The notes: generated by a model not told the origin, from the sequence alone. Counted from the stretch's first letter, positions 7,348 through 17,875 are shown. The stretch is DNA of 64,000 nucleotides from Bacillus velezensis (GCF_001461825.1 NZ_LLZC01000018.1:372001-436000), one strand, 5' to 3'. Numbers and translations: made by a program.

Positions 7348-9746
7348 CGCTCTTCTCCCTCCTCTTTTACTTTCGTTCTGATCATGCCGTAAATCCCGAG
7401 TGCGGCAATCGACAGCACCGTGATTTCAAACATCGTATCAAATCCCCTGAAATCAACGAGGATGACGTTGACGATATTGTTTCCTCCCCCGAGCTTATGG
7501 CTGTAAGCGGTGAAAAAGGAGGAGATGCTGTCTTTTGTTTTTTCGCTGGAAGACGCGATTCCGAGCATTGTCACGATGACGCCGACACCGAGAGAAATGA
7601 TAAAATTCGTCATCCGGAATGTTCTTGTCTTCTTTTTCCGCCGCATTTTCGGCAGATGGTAAAAACAAAGAAGAAACAAGGCGACGGATATCGTCTCAAT
7701 GACGAGCTGCGTGAGCGCCAGATCGGGCGCTCTGAAAATCACGAAAAACAGCGCGAGTGTGTACCCGACAACACCGAGTGAGATAATGGCCGTCAGCCGC
7801 GATTTGGCGAACACAGTCGCAATCGTTGCGCTCACCATAACGAGGGACAGCACGATTTCATACAGGCCGATTTCAGCCATGCCTTTCGTTGTCATGGAAA
7901 AGCCGCCTTTCATGACGAACGCCGCTCCGATGAGAATGATAAACGCCGCAAAAATATACAGCAGATAATCCCGCAAAAATCCGGTCATATACGATGACGT
8001 CAGCTGGTAAGATCTTTTTTCCATACTGCCCGTCACCGCATCGTAAAGCTTGTTCAGCGTCAGTTTTTTCGGAAACAGACCGTACAAACGCTCCCATTTA
8101 GACAGCGTTACGTAACCGATCGTGCCGACAATGATGATGCCGAGGGTCATCATTACCTCAGCCGTCACCCCGTGCCACTGGGAAATATGGACATGGAATG
8201 TATCTCCGCCGGTTAACAGAGCCGGATAAATGGAGTTCATCGCCGGTTCAATCAGGCTGTAAGACAAAACGTTCGGTGCAAAAAACAGACTGACGGCGCA
8301 AGCGGCAAGGATCACCGGCGAAATCAGCATGCCGAGCGGTGCTTCATGCGGCGTCTTTTCAAGCTGATCAGGTTTGCGCGCGCCGCTGAACGTTCTGAAA
8401 AACAGCTTCATGCTGTAGATGAAAGTGAAGACGCTCCCGATCCATGCGAGAACGGGGAACAGCACGCCCCACGTATCCAGGCTGAAAATATCTGCATGAG
8501 CAATCCGCAGCATACTTGTAAAGAACATTTCTTTACTTAAAAAGCCGTTAAACGGAGGGAGGCCCGCCATGGAAAACGTTCCGATCAGTGAAACGGTGAA
8601 CGTTACCGGCATAAGCGCCATCAGGCCGCCGAGCCTGCGGATGTCCCGTGTTCCCGTTTCATGGTCGATAATGCCGACCGCCATAAATAAACTTCCTTTA
8701 AAAGTAGCATGGTTAATTAAGTGAAACACAGCCGCGGTGACAGCCGCCGTAAAATACTCTGAATGCTGGTAATGAAGCGCGGCGGCTCCTGCGCCGAGCA
8801 TCGATACAATCATACCGAGCTGACTGACTGTGGAAAATGCCAGAATCGCTTTTAAATCGGTTTGTTTAATCGCATTGAAGGAAGCCCATACCATCGTGAT
8901 CAGACCGACTGAGGCAACCGTCCAAAACCAGACGGGTGAAAATGCAAAAACCGGACTGAATCTGGCAATCACATAAATGCCCGCTTTCACCATTGTAGCC
9001 GAGTGCAGATAGGCGCTGACAGGAGTCGGCGCCTCCATGGCATCAGGCAGCCAGATATAAAACGGAAACTGCGCTGATTTCGTAAAGGCCCCCAATAACA
9101 GGAGAACCATCGCCGGAATAAAGAACGGATGGCCTGCGATAATATGCACCTGGTTGACCATTTCCCTGATACTGAAAGAATCCGTCATCAGATACAGCAG
9201 GATAAAGCCGCCGAGCATGCACAGTCCGCCGCCGACGGTAATCAGCAGTGACTTTTCCGCCCCGTAGCGTGATTTCTTCCGCTTATGCCAATACCCGATT
9301 AATAAGAAGGATGACAGGCTTGTCAGCTCCCAGAACATATAAAGCACGATGACGTTATCGACGAGCACAACGCCGAGCATCGCGCCCATAAACATCAGCA
9401 GGTACACATAAAAGGGGCCGAGCTTTTCTTTGTCCTTCGATAAGTAAAAAATACTGTAAAGCGTCACCAAAGAGCCGATGCCCGTAATCAATAAAGCGAA
9501 TAACAGCCCGAGTCCGTCAATATAAACGGTATAGTTAATACCGAGGGACGGAATCCATTCGGCCGCATACCGGACGGTTTCCCCAGCCATTGTGACAGGG
9601 AGCTTGCTGATAAAGTAAACAAACAGCACAACGGGCACTATCAGCACAAACCAGCCTGTATGGACTTGTTTTACCCGTTTATAAAGAAAGGGAACGATAA
9701 ATGCAAATAAAAAAGGCGCCAAAATCGCGAAATGTAACAGCTGCAA
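7344..9746 (-). CDS. mrpA: MrpA, large Na+/H+ antiporter subunit
   Basis: 800 residues, close to the 801 of B. subtilis. The N-terminal part is NuoL-like (MFWELTSLSSFLLIGYWH, SAQFPFYIWLPDAMEAPTP); the C-terminal third is the MrpA-specific extension (NuoJ-like) with several more membrane segments. Mrp exports Na+ in exchange for H+ and is needed for Na+ and alkali resistance and efficient sporulation. The start is TTG at 9746, 7 bp after AGGAGG. First gene of the operon, preceded by a structured leader of about 90 bp. Confidence 0.96.
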   Translation of the reverse strand: MQLLHFAILAPFLFAFIVPFLYKRVKQVHTGWFVLIVPVVLFVYFISKLPVTMAGETVRYAAEWIPSLGINYTVYIDGLGLLFALLITGIGSLVTLYSIFYLSKDKEKLGPFYVYLLMFMGAMLGVVLVDNVIVLYMFWELTSLSSFLLIGYWHKRKKSRYGAEKSLLITVGGGLCMLGGFILLYLMTDSFSIREMVNQVHIIAGHPFFIPAMVLLLLGAFTKSAQFPFYIWLPDAMEAPTPVSAYLHSATMVKAGIYVIARFSPVFAFSPVWFWTVASVGLITMVWASFNAIKQTDLKAILAFSTVSQLGMIVSMLGAGAAALHYQHSEYFTAAVTAAVFHLINHATFKGSLFMAVGIIDHETGTRDIRRLGGLMALMPVTFTVSLIGTFSMAGLPPFNGFLSKEMFFTSMLRIAHADIFSLDTWGVLFPVLAWIGSVFTFIYSMKLFFRTFSGARKPDQLEKTPHEAPLGMLISPVILAACAVSLFFAPNVLSYSLIEPAMNSIYPALLTGGDTFHVHISQWHGVTAEVMMTLGIIIVGTIGYVTLSKWERLYGLFPKKLTLNKLYDAVTGSMEKRSYQLTSSYMTGFLRDYLLYIFAAFIILIGAAFVMKGGFSMTTKGMAEIGLYEIVLSLVMVSATIATVFAKSRLTAIISLGVVGYTLALFFVIFRAPDLALTQLVIETISVALFLLCFYHLPKMRRKKKTRTFRMTNFIISLGVGVIVTMLGIASSSEKTKDSISSFFTAYSHKLGGGNNIVNVILVDFRGFDTMFEITVLSIAALGIYGMIRTKVKEEGEER

Positions 9747-9840
9747 CAGAAGACCTCCTTTGCTTGTTTTTCATCAAGCAACTGCTTTATGTAAGAGTGA
9801 ATCAATCAATTCACGGTCATAGGACCCAGTACAAATTATA
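9747..9840 (-). promoter_or_regulatory. mrp promoter and structured leader
   Basis: On the - strand a TATAAT -10 box lies at 9835-9840; no good -35 is seen. The leader of about 85 bases carries GTGAAT / ATTCAC and, directly before the AGGAGG of mrpA, a TTGCTTG / CAAGCAA hairpin that could affect ribosome access. The rest of the gap to 9988 holds the 5' region of yufS and no other gene. Confidence 0.45.
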
Positions 9841-9988
9841 TCGCACTTTTTTTTACCCTGCTACGGCATAATGTATTCCTTTCTGTGTTTTTGTGGTCTT
9901 TTGAACCCAAAATAAATTTATCAAATATCCTGATCTTTGTATATACATTTATCTTTCAGATCAAGCTTTTAAAAAAGGAGCTGGTCAG

Positions 9989-10207
9989 ATGAAGAGAAAG
10001 GCGGCGGCCTGTATTGGAATATTTTGTTCTATTATTGCAGGAACATTCATAGCGGACGATTTCTGCAAAGGGAGGCAGCAGACGGAGGCGGATAATTGGG
10101 AGCGTTTTTTTCTCGGTGCGGAATACGCAGAAGACAAGCTGAGTGCGGCTGAATCAATGCAAACGCCGTTTCAGCCGCGTGAGTATATCAGAATCGTATA
10201 TAGATGA
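9989..10207 (+). CDS. yufS: YufS, small protein of unknown function
   Basis: 72 residues with one N-terminal hydrophobic segment (about 6-24) and a charged remainder ending PFQPREYIRIVYR. Good ribosome site AAAAAAGGAG before the ATG. Its place between mrpA and the nup operon matches B. subtilis yufS. In B. subtilis maeN lies between yufQ and yufS; here only a terminator does. No function can be assigned. Confidence 0.75.
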   Translation: MKRKAAACIGIFCSIIAGTFIADDFCKGRQQTEADNWERFFLGAEYAEDKLSAAESMQTPFQPREYIRIVYR

Positions 10208-10243
10208 AAAGAGTTCCGGCACCAGGGTGCGGAACTCTTTTTG
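10206..10243. terminator. Bidirectional terminator, yufS / nupQ
   Basis: Long stem with arms AAGAGTTCCGGCACC and GGTGCGGAACTCTTT, T rich on both strands. It separates yufS from the convergent nup operon and occupies the place where maeN would be expected. Confidence 0.85.
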
Positions 10244-10251
10244 TGTGGCAA

Positions 10252-11211
10252 TCAGCGTTTTCCTTTAATGTAAGGGATGCCGTTGGCTTTAGGCGCGTCC
10301 GCGCGGCCGATGAAGCCGGCAAGCGCGAGAATGGTCAGAATGTAAGGAGCCATCAGCATGTATACATTCGGAATGTCTTTGAACAGGGGCAAAAGCGAGC
10401 CGATAATGCTCAAACTCTGCGCAAACCCGAAGAACAGCGCCGCCCCGAGCGCGCCGATCGGATGCCATTTGCCGAAAACCAGCGCGGCAAGAGCGATAAA
10501 GCCTTGCCCGGAAATGGTGGAGTGGGTGAAATCAAGCGCGATCGTGGAAGCATATACACCGCCGCCGAGCCCGCCGAACAGCCCGCTGATCATAACGCCG
10601 ATATAGCGCATGCCGAACACATTGATTCCCATCGTATCGGCCGCCATCGGATGTTCCCCGACAGAACGGATGCGGAGGCCGAACGGCGTTTTGAATAAAA
10701 TAAACCAGGAAACAAAGGCCAGTACGATGGCTAAAATCGACGTATAATATACGTCGGAAAAGAAAATCTTTCCTAAAACCGGAATATCGCTTAACCCGGG
10801 AATGTTCGTTTTGTAAAAGGGCTCCGGGATTTTATCAGTCTGGGCCTTTCCGTAAATCAGCTTGACGATAAACAGTGTCGCTCCTAACGCGAGCATATTG
10901 ATCGCCACACCGGTTACCGTCTGATCGGCGCGGAAAGAAACCGCGGCAGCCGCGTGGATCAGTGAGAACAGTCCGCCGGCAATCATAGCCGCAGCCAAGG
11001 CGAGCCACGGAGCGGCGGCGCCAAGCTCGCGTCCGAAAAATAAGTTGAACATGACGCTTGTAAAGGCGCCGATAATCATCAGTCCTTCAAGACCGATGTT
11101 GACAACTCCCGATCTTTCAGAAAACACGCCGCCGAGAGCGGTTAAAATAAGCGGAGCCGCATATACGAGTGTTGCCGGGACAATAATGGATAAAATCTGC
11201 AGGAAGTCCAC
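10252..11211 (-). CDS. nupQ: NupQ (YufQ), nucleoside ABC transporter permease
   Basis: 319-residue permease of the BPD_transp_2 (branched-chain amino acid/sugar) family, with about nine membrane segments and GVYASTIALDFTHSTISGQG. With NupP it forms the membrane channel of the guanosine importer. GTG start at 11211, directly after the nupP stop. Last gene of the operon. Confidence 0.93.
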   Translation of the reverse strand: MDFLQILSIIVPATLVYAAPLILTALGGVFSERSGVVNIGLEGLMIIGAFTSVMFNLFFGRELGAAAPWLALAAAMIAGGLFSLIHAAAAVSFRADQTVTGVAINMLALGATLFIVKLIYGKAQTDKIPEPFYKTNIPGLSDIPVLGKIFFSDVYYTSILAIVLAFVSWFILFKTPFGLRIRSVGEHPMAADTMGINVFGMRYIGVMISGLFGGLGGGVYASTIALDFTHSTISGQGFIALAALVFGKWHPIGALGAALFFGFAQSLSIIGSLLPLFKDIPNVYMLMAPYILTILALAGFIGRADAPKANGIPYIKGKR

Positions 11212-12258
11212 TTACTTCGCCCCCTTTTTCTTCAATTTATCAAGGATGAGACGGATGGCGTAGCTTGATGCCACAAACAAAATAATAATGGCGATGACGA
11301 TGTCAACGACTTCAGAAGGCACCCCGGATTCAATCGGCATATTTAATGCCCCGACTTTAAGGCCGCCGAGAAGACATGCCGCCAGAACAACGCCGATTGC
11401 CGTGCTGCCGCCGAGAAGCGCAACCGCAATGCCGTCGAAGCCGACGCCGGTAAAGGCGCCCTTAACCGCCGCGTATTGAAAGGTTCCGAGTCCTTCCATC
11501 GCGCCGGCAAGCCCTGCGAAGGCGCCGGAAATCATCATGGCGTACATCATATTTTTTCTGACGCTCATTCCGGCGTATTGTGCGGCGTGCTGGTTAAAGC
11601 CGACAGCCCGGAATTCAAATCCGCTTTTTGTTTTATGAATGATAAACCACATGAGAACTGCCGCAAACAGAGCGATCAGAATGCCCCAGTGAAGGCGGGA
11701 GTAATCTGTCAGCTGCTCTAAAAACGGCGAGCGGAGCGACGCGCTTTCATGAATTTTGTCTGTTTTGTCCCGGTGGTCCGTCATGACATCGGAAATGAGA
11801 TAATTGGTTAAATGAAGAGCGATATAATTCATCATGATCGTGACAATCACTTCGTGGACAAAAAAACGGGCTTTTAAAAATCCGGGAATCAGGCCCCACA
11901 TGCCGCCCGCAGCCGCGGCCGCCAATAACGAAAGCGGAAGGTGGATGTAAGCGGGGGCGTCAAAGGAAGCGCCGACCCACACCGCGGCGGTCCAGCCGAC
12001 AAGGAGCTGTCCTTCAACCCCGATATTAAACAGGCCGGTCCGAAATGCGAATGCCACGGCCAATCCGGACAAAATATATGGCGTAATCTGCCGGATCGAT
12101 TCCCCGATGTAATACACTTCACCGAAAATGCCGCTCCAAAGAGCCGAATACCCGCTTACGACATTGTAGCCGCTGGCGAGCATGATGACCGCACCCGCAG
12201 CTAACCCAAGGATGATCGCAATCAGCGGCACAGCCAGATGAGAAAGTCGATTAATCAT
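11212..12258 (-). CDS. nupP: NupP (YufP), nucleoside ABC transporter permease
   Basis: 348-residue permease of the same family as NupQ, with the characteristic LFNIGVEGQLLVGWTAA and FVHEVIVTIMMNYIA. The ATG overlaps the end of nupO by 8 bp, so the two are co-translated. Confidence 0.93.
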   Translation of the reverse strand: MINRLSHLAVPLIAIILGLAAGAVIMLASGYNVVSGYSALWSGIFGEVYYIGESIRQITPYILSGLAVAFAFRTGLFNIGVEGQLLVGWTAAVWVGASFDAPAYIHLPLSLLAAAAAGGMWGLIPGFLKARFFVHEVIVTIMMNYIALHLTNYLISDVMTDHRDKTDKIHESASLRSPFLEQLTDYSRLHWGILIALFAAVLMWFIIHKTKSGFEFRAVGFNQHAAQYAGMSVRKNMMYAMMISGAFAGLAGAMEGLGTFQYAAVKGAFTGVGFDGIAVALLGGSTAIGVVLAACLLGGLKVGALNMPIESGVPSEVVDIVIAIIILFVASSYAIRLILDKLKKKGAK

Positions 12259-13783
12259 GTGTTTTCCCCGCCTCCATTTGCTTACTTCCCGCCATTAAAA
12301 GTCCGAGCTCCTGCTCGTTTGTTTCAAGCGGATTGACGTTTGCGATGATGCTGCCTTCAAAGATGACGGCGATGCGATCGCTGAGATTCATTATTTCATC
12401 AAGTTCAAAAGATAACAGAAGCACCGCTTTACCGGCATCACGCTGCTCAATGAGCTTTTTATGGACGAATTCAATCGCGCCGACATCGAGTCCCCGCGTC
12501 GGCTGGGCCGCAATTAAAAGATCCGGATTTCTGTCCACTTCCCGGCCGATAATGGCCTTTTGCTGATTCCCCCCGGAGAGAGCGCGCGCAGGCGTATATT
12601 CATCAGGTGTTCTGACATCGTATTCTTCAATCAGGCTTCGCGCTTTGTCATAAATCGTGTGTTTATTTAGTATGCCGAAAGAAGAGTAGGGCTTTTGGTA
12701 ATAACTTTGCAGCACGATATTTTCTCCGATCGGAAAATCAAGGACGAGCCCGTGTTTATGCCTGTCCTGCGGTATATGCCCGATTCCGGCTTCAGTGACT
12801 TTCCTGGGCGGCATGTTTTGCAGCTGTTTGCCGTTTAACGTGATCGTGCCGGCATTTGTTTTTCTGAGACCTGTAATGGCTTCAATTAATTCAGACTGGC
12901 CGTTTCCGTCAACGCCCGCAATGCCGACGATTTCACCGGCTCTGACTGAGAGGGAGAGCTGCTTGACCGCCTCAACGCCGCGCGCGTCTTTAACCGTTAC
13001 ATCAGAAAGCGAAAGCACTTCTTGTTTCGGATCGGCCGCTTGTTTATCCGTCTTGAATGACACTTCGCGTCCGACCATCAGGCTTGCCAGTTCATCTTGA
13101 TCCGTATGTGCGACATCGAGTGTTGTAATGCCTTTTCCTTTCCGGATGATGGTGACACGGTCGCAGACTTCCATAATCTCTTTTAATTTGTGGGTGATGA
13201 GGATAATTGATTTTCCTTCATTGACAAGATTTTTCATAATCTGAATCAGTTCTTGAATTTCGTGCGGAGTCAGCACCGCGGTCGGCTCGTCAAAAATGAG
13301 AATGTCGGCCCCCCGGTAGAGGGTCTTTAATATTTCCGCCCGCTGCTGCATACCGACGGAAATATCGGCAACTTTGGCTTCAGGATCAATGTGCAGGCCG
13401 TAACGGTCGGAAATATCGCGCACGTCCCGGGCGGCGCGCTGTCTGTCAATCCGGCCGAATGTTTTCGGCTCTTTTCCGAGAATGATATTTTCTGAGACGG
13501 TAAAGGTATCCACAAGCATAAAATGCTGGTGCACCATCCCGATGCCGAGATCGTTGGCTTTGTTCGGGCTGTTGATGTGAACGCGCTCGCCCCGCACCCG
13601 GATCTCGCCTTTTTCCGGCTGATACAGGCCGAATAAAACGTTCATGAGTGTCGATTTTCCGGCGCCGTTTTCACCGAGAAGGGCGTGTATTTCGCCTTTT
13701 TTCACTTGAAGCGTGACGTCATCATTGGCGACGATTCCGGGAAACTCCTTGCGTATATTAAGCATTTCAATGATATAATCCAC
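12251..13783 (-). CDS. nupO: NupO (YufO), nucleoside ABC transporter ATPase
   Basis: 510 residues with two fused ABC domains. The first has Walker A GENGAGKST at 37-45 and signature ISVGMQQR; the second has a degenerate Walker A (GVDGNGQSE) and signature ALSGGNQQK, the usual pattern of sugar/nucleoside importers. GTG start at 13783 after AAAAGGAGCG. Separated from nupN by two hairpins. Confidence 0.94.
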   Translation of the reverse strand: MDYIIEMLNIRKEFPGIVANDDVTLQVKKGEIHALLGENGAGKSTLMNVLFGLYQPEKGEIRVRGERVHINSPNKANDLGIGMVHQHFMLVDTFTVSENIILGKEPKTFGRIDRQRAARDVRDISDRYGLHIDPEAKVADISVGMQQRAEILKTLYRGADILIFDEPTAVLTPHEIQELIQIMKNLVNEGKSIILITHKLKEIMEVCDRVTIIRKGKGITTLDVAHTDQDELASLMVGREVSFKTDKQAADPKQEVLSLSDVTVKDARGVEAVKQLSLSVRAGEIVGIAGVDGNGQSELIEAITGLRKTNAGTITLNGKQLQNMPPRKVTEAGIGHIPQDRHKHGLVLDFPIGENIVLQSYYQKPYSSFGILNKHTIYDKARSLIEEYDVRTPDEYTPARALSGGNQQKAIIGREVDRNPDLLIAAQPTRGLDVGAIEFVHKKLIEQRDAGKAVLLLSFELDEIMNLSDRIAVIFEGSIIANVNPLETNEQELGLLMAGSKQMEAGKTHD

Positions 13784-13829
13784 CGATTTGACGCTCCTTT
13801 TCAGAGATACTTTGATGAGAAAGAGCTTG

Positions 13830-13918
13830 GCAAAAGAAAAGCTGCAAGAGATGCAGCTTTTCCTTCACCGCTCTTTTCATAAAAGAGAGGGGATAAGCAC
13901 GGAAGTCTCCTTATCCCC
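13830..13918 (-). terminator. Two hairpins between nupN and nupO (attenuator)
   Basis: On the - strand, after the nupN stop, come a GGGGATAAG / CTTATCCCC hairpin (13889-13918) and then AAAAGCTGCA / TGCAGCTTTT (13837-13861) followed by CTTTT. The second looks like an intrinsic terminator. Partial termination here would give more binding protein than permease, as is common for ABC importers. Confidence 0.6.
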
Positions 13919-13924
13919 TGGTTC

Positions 13925-14998
13925 TTACTCAGCCTTGAAGGATTTCAATTCTTTTTCAGTTGAAGGGATCTCGAGCCCGTCCGCGATTTTCTTCTTCCAA
14001 TCGTCTGTTGCTTTGATGACATCGTCAGAAAGGTTCTCCTTGTGATCCGAGATGCCGACTGCATCTTGCGCCAAACCGTATGTTAATGTTTTGCCGCCCG
14101 GGAATTTCCCGTCACTCGCTTTTTTCGTTAAGTCCTCTACGGCTGTATCCACTTTTTTGACCATTGATGTGAGAGTGACATTGTCTTTTGTGCCTTTGAC
14201 TTGACCTTCCGCGTACTGGTCTTTATCAACACCGATAACCCATACGTTCCGCTTCGGATCTTCTTTTTTCAGATTTTTCGCTTCTGTGAAGACGCCCGTT
14301 CCCGTTGCGCCGGCCGCGTGATAAATGACGTCAACGCCTGATTTGTACATGCTTTCAGCCGTCGCCTTACCGACATCGGCTTTGTCAAATCCGCCCGCAT
14401 ATTTCACTTCGACGGTCGCTTTCGGATTTGCGGCTTGTACACCCGCGCGGAAGCCGATTTCGAATTTTTTGATCAATTCAGACTCCATTCCGCCCACGAA
14501 TCCGACTTTTCCCGTTTTGCTCGATAGCGCAGCGGCCGCTCCCACGAGGAATGAACCTTCCTGCTCTTTAAATGTAAGGCTCGCCACGTTGTCTTTTTTG
14601 ACAACGGCGTCAATGATCGCAAAATTTGTGTCTTTGCGCTGATCGGCGATTTCGCTGATGGAATCCTGCATCAGATACCCGACGCCGTAAATCAGGTCAA
14701 AGTGTTCCCGCGCTAATTTATTTAAGTTCGTTGTATAATCCGCATCTGATTTTGATTGAAGATAGTCAAAACCGCTTTTGCCTTTTGTAAGCCCGTTGTC
14801 TTTTCCGAATGCCTGAATACCTTCCCAGGCGGACTGGTTAAATGATTTGTCATCGACACCGCCGATATCCGTTACCATGCCGACGGTAAAGTTTTTGCTG
14901 CCGGAGCCGTTTGCTTTGTCACTTGAACCGCATGCGCTTAATATGGTTCCGGCCGCCGCGATGAGCGCCATCGCCATTCCGATTTTGCGTTTTTTCAA
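13925..14998 (-). CDS. nupN: NupN (YufN), guanosine-binding lipoprotein
   Basis: 357-residue BMP/PnrA-family binding lipoprotein. I chose the TTG at 14998, 7 bp after GGGGGG, rather than the longer open frame to 15181, because it gives a proper lipoprotein signal: KKRK, a hydrophobic core, and lipobox LSAC with Cys23. The mature part carries [20 protein letters not shown], typical of nucleoside-binding BMP proteins. It delivers guanosine to NupOPQ. In B. subtilis the operon is repressed by CodY. Confidence 0.93.
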   Translation of the reverse strand: MKKRKIGMAMALIAAAGTILSACGSSDKANGSGSKNFTVGMVTDIGGVDDKSFNQSAWEGIQAFGKDNGLTKGKSGFDYLQSKSDADYTTNLNKLAREHFDLIYGVGYLMQDSISEIADQRKDTNFAIIDAVVKKDNVASLTFKEQEGSFLVGAAAALSSKTGKVGFVGGMESELIKKFEIGFRAGVQAANPKATVEVKYAGGFDKADVGKATAESMYKSGVDVIYHAAGATGTGVFTEAKNLKKEDPKRNVWVIGVDKDQYAEGQVKGTKDNVTLTSMVKKVDTAVEDLTKKASDGKFPGGKTLTYGLAQDAVGISDHKENLSDDVIKATDDWKKKIADGLEIPSTEKELKSFKAE

Positions 14999-15227
14999 AG
15001 ATATAACCCCCCTGTAAAATATGGCTGTGCCGTTCAATTCAGACTTGAGTCCCCGTACCGGATGCAGAATCGAAAAAACTTTCTGATAATAATGATGAGA
15101 CGTCTCTCTTTTTCCCGCTTTGAGCGGCTGTCTCTTCCGGGTTCGGGACTTATGACTTATCTGAAAAGATCTGCTAACCAATCATAATTTATCATTTTAC
15201 CCGTCATAAATAAATAGAAATTTGCTT

Positions 15228-15241
15228 ATTTTTTAAAAAAT
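15228..15241 (-). promoter_or_regulatory. Possible CodY-type site upstream of nupN
   Basis: A 14-bp palindrome ATTTTTTAAAAAAT lies about 230 bp upstream of the nupN start. It matches 11 of 15 positions of the CodY consensus. CodY control of this operon is known in B. subtilis; that this palindrome is the site is inference. The gap 15182-15360 otherwise shows only A+T-rich sequence with no gene. Confidence 0.3.
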
Positions 15242-15360
15242 ATCAATTTTATGAATCAGCTTCCTCATCTGGATAAAACAGAGGAGGATCAGCCTAGTCA
15301 TTATCCTTATATAGCATACAAAAAAGGAATCTCAATCCTTTTGTTACGGGATATGACAGT

Positions 15361-15396
15361 AAAAAAGCACCGTTCACAGCGGAACGGCGCTTTTTG
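15361..15396 (-). terminator. Terminator of the malK-malR operon
   Basis: Stem AAAAGCACCGTTC / GAACGGCGCTTTT, T rich on the - strand side, directly after the malR stop. A second, weaker hairpin (AAAAGGA / TCCTTTT) follows near 15320-15342. Confidence 0.75.
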
Positions 15397-15399
15397 ACA

Positions 15400-16107
15400 T
15401 TATAAATATTGTTTGATGCTGCTGACATTGCCGGTGTTGATATGATATTGAAAGACGGGTCTGCCGATCGTGCCGTACGCCATCTCTACATTCAGCACTT
15501 GTATGTCTTCCAGAAATTTAAGGTATTTCCGGATGGAGACTTGCGAGATTTCAGTATGCTTGGCGAGATCTTCCGTGGTAAAAGAGCCGTCACCGAAAGA
15601 CTCAATGCTCGCCCAGATGAGTTTAAGCGTACTTTTTGTCAATCCCTTCGGAAGGTGAACCTTTTCCGCCGCTTCTTTCTTTTGAAAAAGCTCGGCATCC
15701 AATTCTTTCTGTGTCATGCTTCTGTGTGATTGATAAACTTTCTGCTTGCGTCTGTAGTCGGAAAGAGCGGTTTGAAAGCGGTCAAATTCAAATGGTTTGA
15801 TTAAATAATCGACGGCGCCGTACCGAAGCGTTTTTTTGATGACGTCCAGCTCGCTTGCGGCCGAAATGACGATGACATCAACCGATTCATTTTGCTTGCG
15901 GATTTCCGTTAAAAGCTCAAGCCCGTTTTTTCCCGGCATGTAAATGTCAAGAAGGATGAGATCGATATGATGCTCGCTCAGCACGTGCAGCGCGCTTTGA
16001 AAGGATGATGCGATCCCTTTCAGCTGAAATCCTTCAATCTGGCTGAGATAGCGTTTATTTAATTCACCCACCATGGGGTCGTCTTCAACTATGAGTACAT
16101 TAATCAT
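15400..16107 (-). CDS. malR: MalR (YufM), malate response regulator
   Basis: 235 residues. CitB/DcuR-type regulator with receiver phospho-acceptor Asp54 (LLLDIYMPG), Lys in LIKPFEF, and a C-terminal helix-turn-helix ([19 protein letters not shown]). Start at 16107; the ATG one codon earlier is equally well placed behind AAGGAGGAAA. In B. subtilis MalK-MalR activates the Na+/malate transporter gene maeN and malic enzyme genes. maeN is not in this window. Confidence 0.93.
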   Translation of the reverse strand: MINVLIVEDDPMVGELNKRYLSQIEGFQLKGIASSFQSALHVLSEHHIDLILLDIYMPGKNGLELLTEIRKQNESVDVIVISAASELDVIKKTLRYGAVDYLIKPFEFDRFQTALSDYRRKQKVYQSHRSMTQKELDAELFQKKEAAEKVHLPKGLTKSTLKLIWASIESFGDGSFTTEDLAKHTEISQVSIRKYLKFLEDIQVLNVEMAYGTIGRPVFQYHINTGNVSSIKQYL

Positions 16108-17701
16108 CATTTTCCTCCTTCGGTTCATACGGAATGCGAAGACTGAAAGTCGTTCCTTCATTCTTTTCACTTGTCACAATCATATGGCCTTTTAAATTTT
16201 CTGTTGCCTGCTGGGTGAAATAGAGGCCGAACCCCCGGTTTGTCCCTTTCGTGGAATAACCTTGTTCAAAAATACGGGCTTGGTCTGCCGCAGACATTCC
16301 GGCTCCCGTGTCCGTAATCTCTATATCAAGCTGACGATCCTGAAACCGCATTGAGCACGTAATGTTTTTTTTCGGCATCTGCGCCACCGCGTCGAGCGCG
16401 TTGTTTAACAGGTTTCCGATAATCGTAATGAGCTCATGGATGACGGCCGGATCTGCCGCATTCGGGATCAGGCTGCCTAGCTGAATGTCCAGATCAGCAC
16501 CCTGTTCGCGTATGTAGCTTTGTTTTCCTAGAAGAAACCCTGCGAGAACCGGACTTTTGACATCACTTATAATTTCGCTTGTTTCCGTCTTCTGCTGAAT
16601 GGCAATGTCTTTAATGTAAGTGCCGAGATCATCGTATTCTTTTAACTGGACAAGCCCTAAAATGACATGAAGCTTATTCATGAATTCATGAGACTGGGCT
16701 CTTAATGCGTTTGCATACATTTTAACACCGGACAGCTGTTCTGCTAAATGTTTGACCTCCGTTTTGTCCCTGAACGTGGCGATCGCTCCGACGGTTTGTC
16801 CTTTCAGATGAATCGGAACCTCATTAAAGACCAGCTCAAGTCCGTTAATGCGGATATCCCTGTCCTGAAGCGGTTTTTTCGTTTCAATCACCTGTTTCAG
16901 CCGGCTTTTCGGGAGAATATCGTTCACATCTTGATCGACCGGATTAGTCGGAATACCCATTTTAATAAAAAGCCGTTTCGCTTCCGCATTGGCAAGCTTA
17001 ATTTTTCCCCGCGCGTCAACCGCCAGAATGCCTTCTTTCGTTGATTCGAGCATGGCGCTCCGCTCTTCCAGCAGGGTGGCGATTTCATAAGGCTCAAGAC
17101 CGTACATAATGTTTTTGACGGTGCGGGCGACAATGACGGCTCCGATGACGCCGACAAAAATACTTACGCAGATGATGAAATAAAGCGGTCTCAAACTGTG
17201 GCTGACGACATCCTGTATTTTGTTAAGCGAAATTCCGACCGAAACGACGCCCACTTGTTTTTTATCTTTTCCATAGATCGGTACGAAGGCTCTCATGGAT
17301 TTCCCGAGGGTTCCCGCTGATGTGCTCGTTTTGATATGGCCGTGCATCGCCGGCTGTTCGTCTCCGCCGGTGAATTTCTTCCCGATTTTATTTGCGTCGG
17401 GGTGGGTGAGGCGGATGCTGTTCATATCCATCACCACGACAAATTCGGTACCTGTCGTATGCTGGACGTCTAATGTATAATCCCGGAGCTCTTTCAGCCC
17501 TTTTCTTGTTTGCAATGCCTGCGTGACACTCGGTGTTTCCGCGACCAGCTTTGCGGTGCGCAGCGCGGTTGTCCGTTCTTCTTCTTTCACGCGGTCTGCT
17601 GTTTGGACGCTGATCGTGAAAAAGGTGATACAAAGTGCGATAAGGACGACAATACAGACGAATATCGTTAATCGGGTTTGCAATTTTAATGTTTTTTTCA
17701 T
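16100..17701 (-). CDS. malK: MalK (YufL), malate sensor kinase
   Basis: 533 residues from Met at 17701 ([11 protein letters not shown]), the B. subtilis length; eight earlier codons are open but not needed. CitA/DcuS layout: N-terminal membrane segment, extracytoplasmic PDC/PAS sensor (about 35-170), second membrane segment, cytoplasmic PAS, then kinase with His338 in [11 protein letters not shown] and an ATPase domain with [10 protein letters not shown]. Overlaps malR by 8 bp. Confidence 0.94.
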   Translation of the reverse strand: MKKTLKLQTRLTIFVCIVVLIALCITFFTISVQTADRVKEEERTTALRTAKLVAETPSVTQALQTRKGLKELRDYTLDVQHTTGTEFVVVMDMNSIRLTHPDANKIGKKFTGGDEQPAMHGHIKTSTSAGTLGKSMRAFVPIYGKDKKQVGVVSVGISLNKIQDVVSHSLRPLYFIICVSIFVGVIGAVIVARTVKNIMYGLEPYEIATLLEERSAMLESTKEGILAVDARGKIKLANAEAKRLFIKMGIPTNPVDQDVNDILPKSRLKQVIETKKPLQDRDIRINGLELVFNEVPIHLKGQTVGAIATFRDKTEVKHLAEQLSGVKMYANALRAQSHEFMNKLHVILGLVQLKEYDDLGTYIKDIAIQQKTETSEIISDVKSPVLAGFLLGKQSYIREQGADLDIQLGSLIPNAADPAVIHELITIIGNLLNNALDAVAQMPKKNITCSMRFQDRQLDIEITDTGAGMSAADQARIFEQGYSTKGTNRGFGLYFTQQATENLKGHMIVTSEKNEGTTFSLRIPYEPKEENDD

Positions 17702-17813
17702 AACAGCCTTCCTTACGTTTATCATTCCCGCGTTCTACTTTACTCCGAAAAAGCCGGTTTGTGAAGATCAGGCCCTTATTTCGTAAAAGTGAGGAAAAAT
17801 GGTATTTTTTATC

Positions 17814-17842
17814 TTGTCAATGTGTTTTAAGTCCTCCATAAT
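17814..17842 (+). promoter_or_regulatory. Sigma-A-like promoter of yufK
   Basis: TTGTCA at 17814-17819 and CATAAT at 17837-17842 with a 17-bp spacer, 34 bp before the yufK start. Confidence 0.55.
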
Positions 17843-17875
17843 AAGTGAGGTAGATTACAGAAAGGGACTTTTTAT

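Noticed and set aside
10204-10698. 164-residue + strand frame opposite nupQ
   Set aside because: It overlaps the yufS terminator and runs antisense to a conserved permease; its composition reflects nupQ in reverse and it has no own ribosome site.
14999-15181. Upstream extension of the nupN frame
   Set aside because: Adds 61 residues unlike any signal peptide and would bury the lipoprotein signal; TTG 14998 has a good ribosome site.
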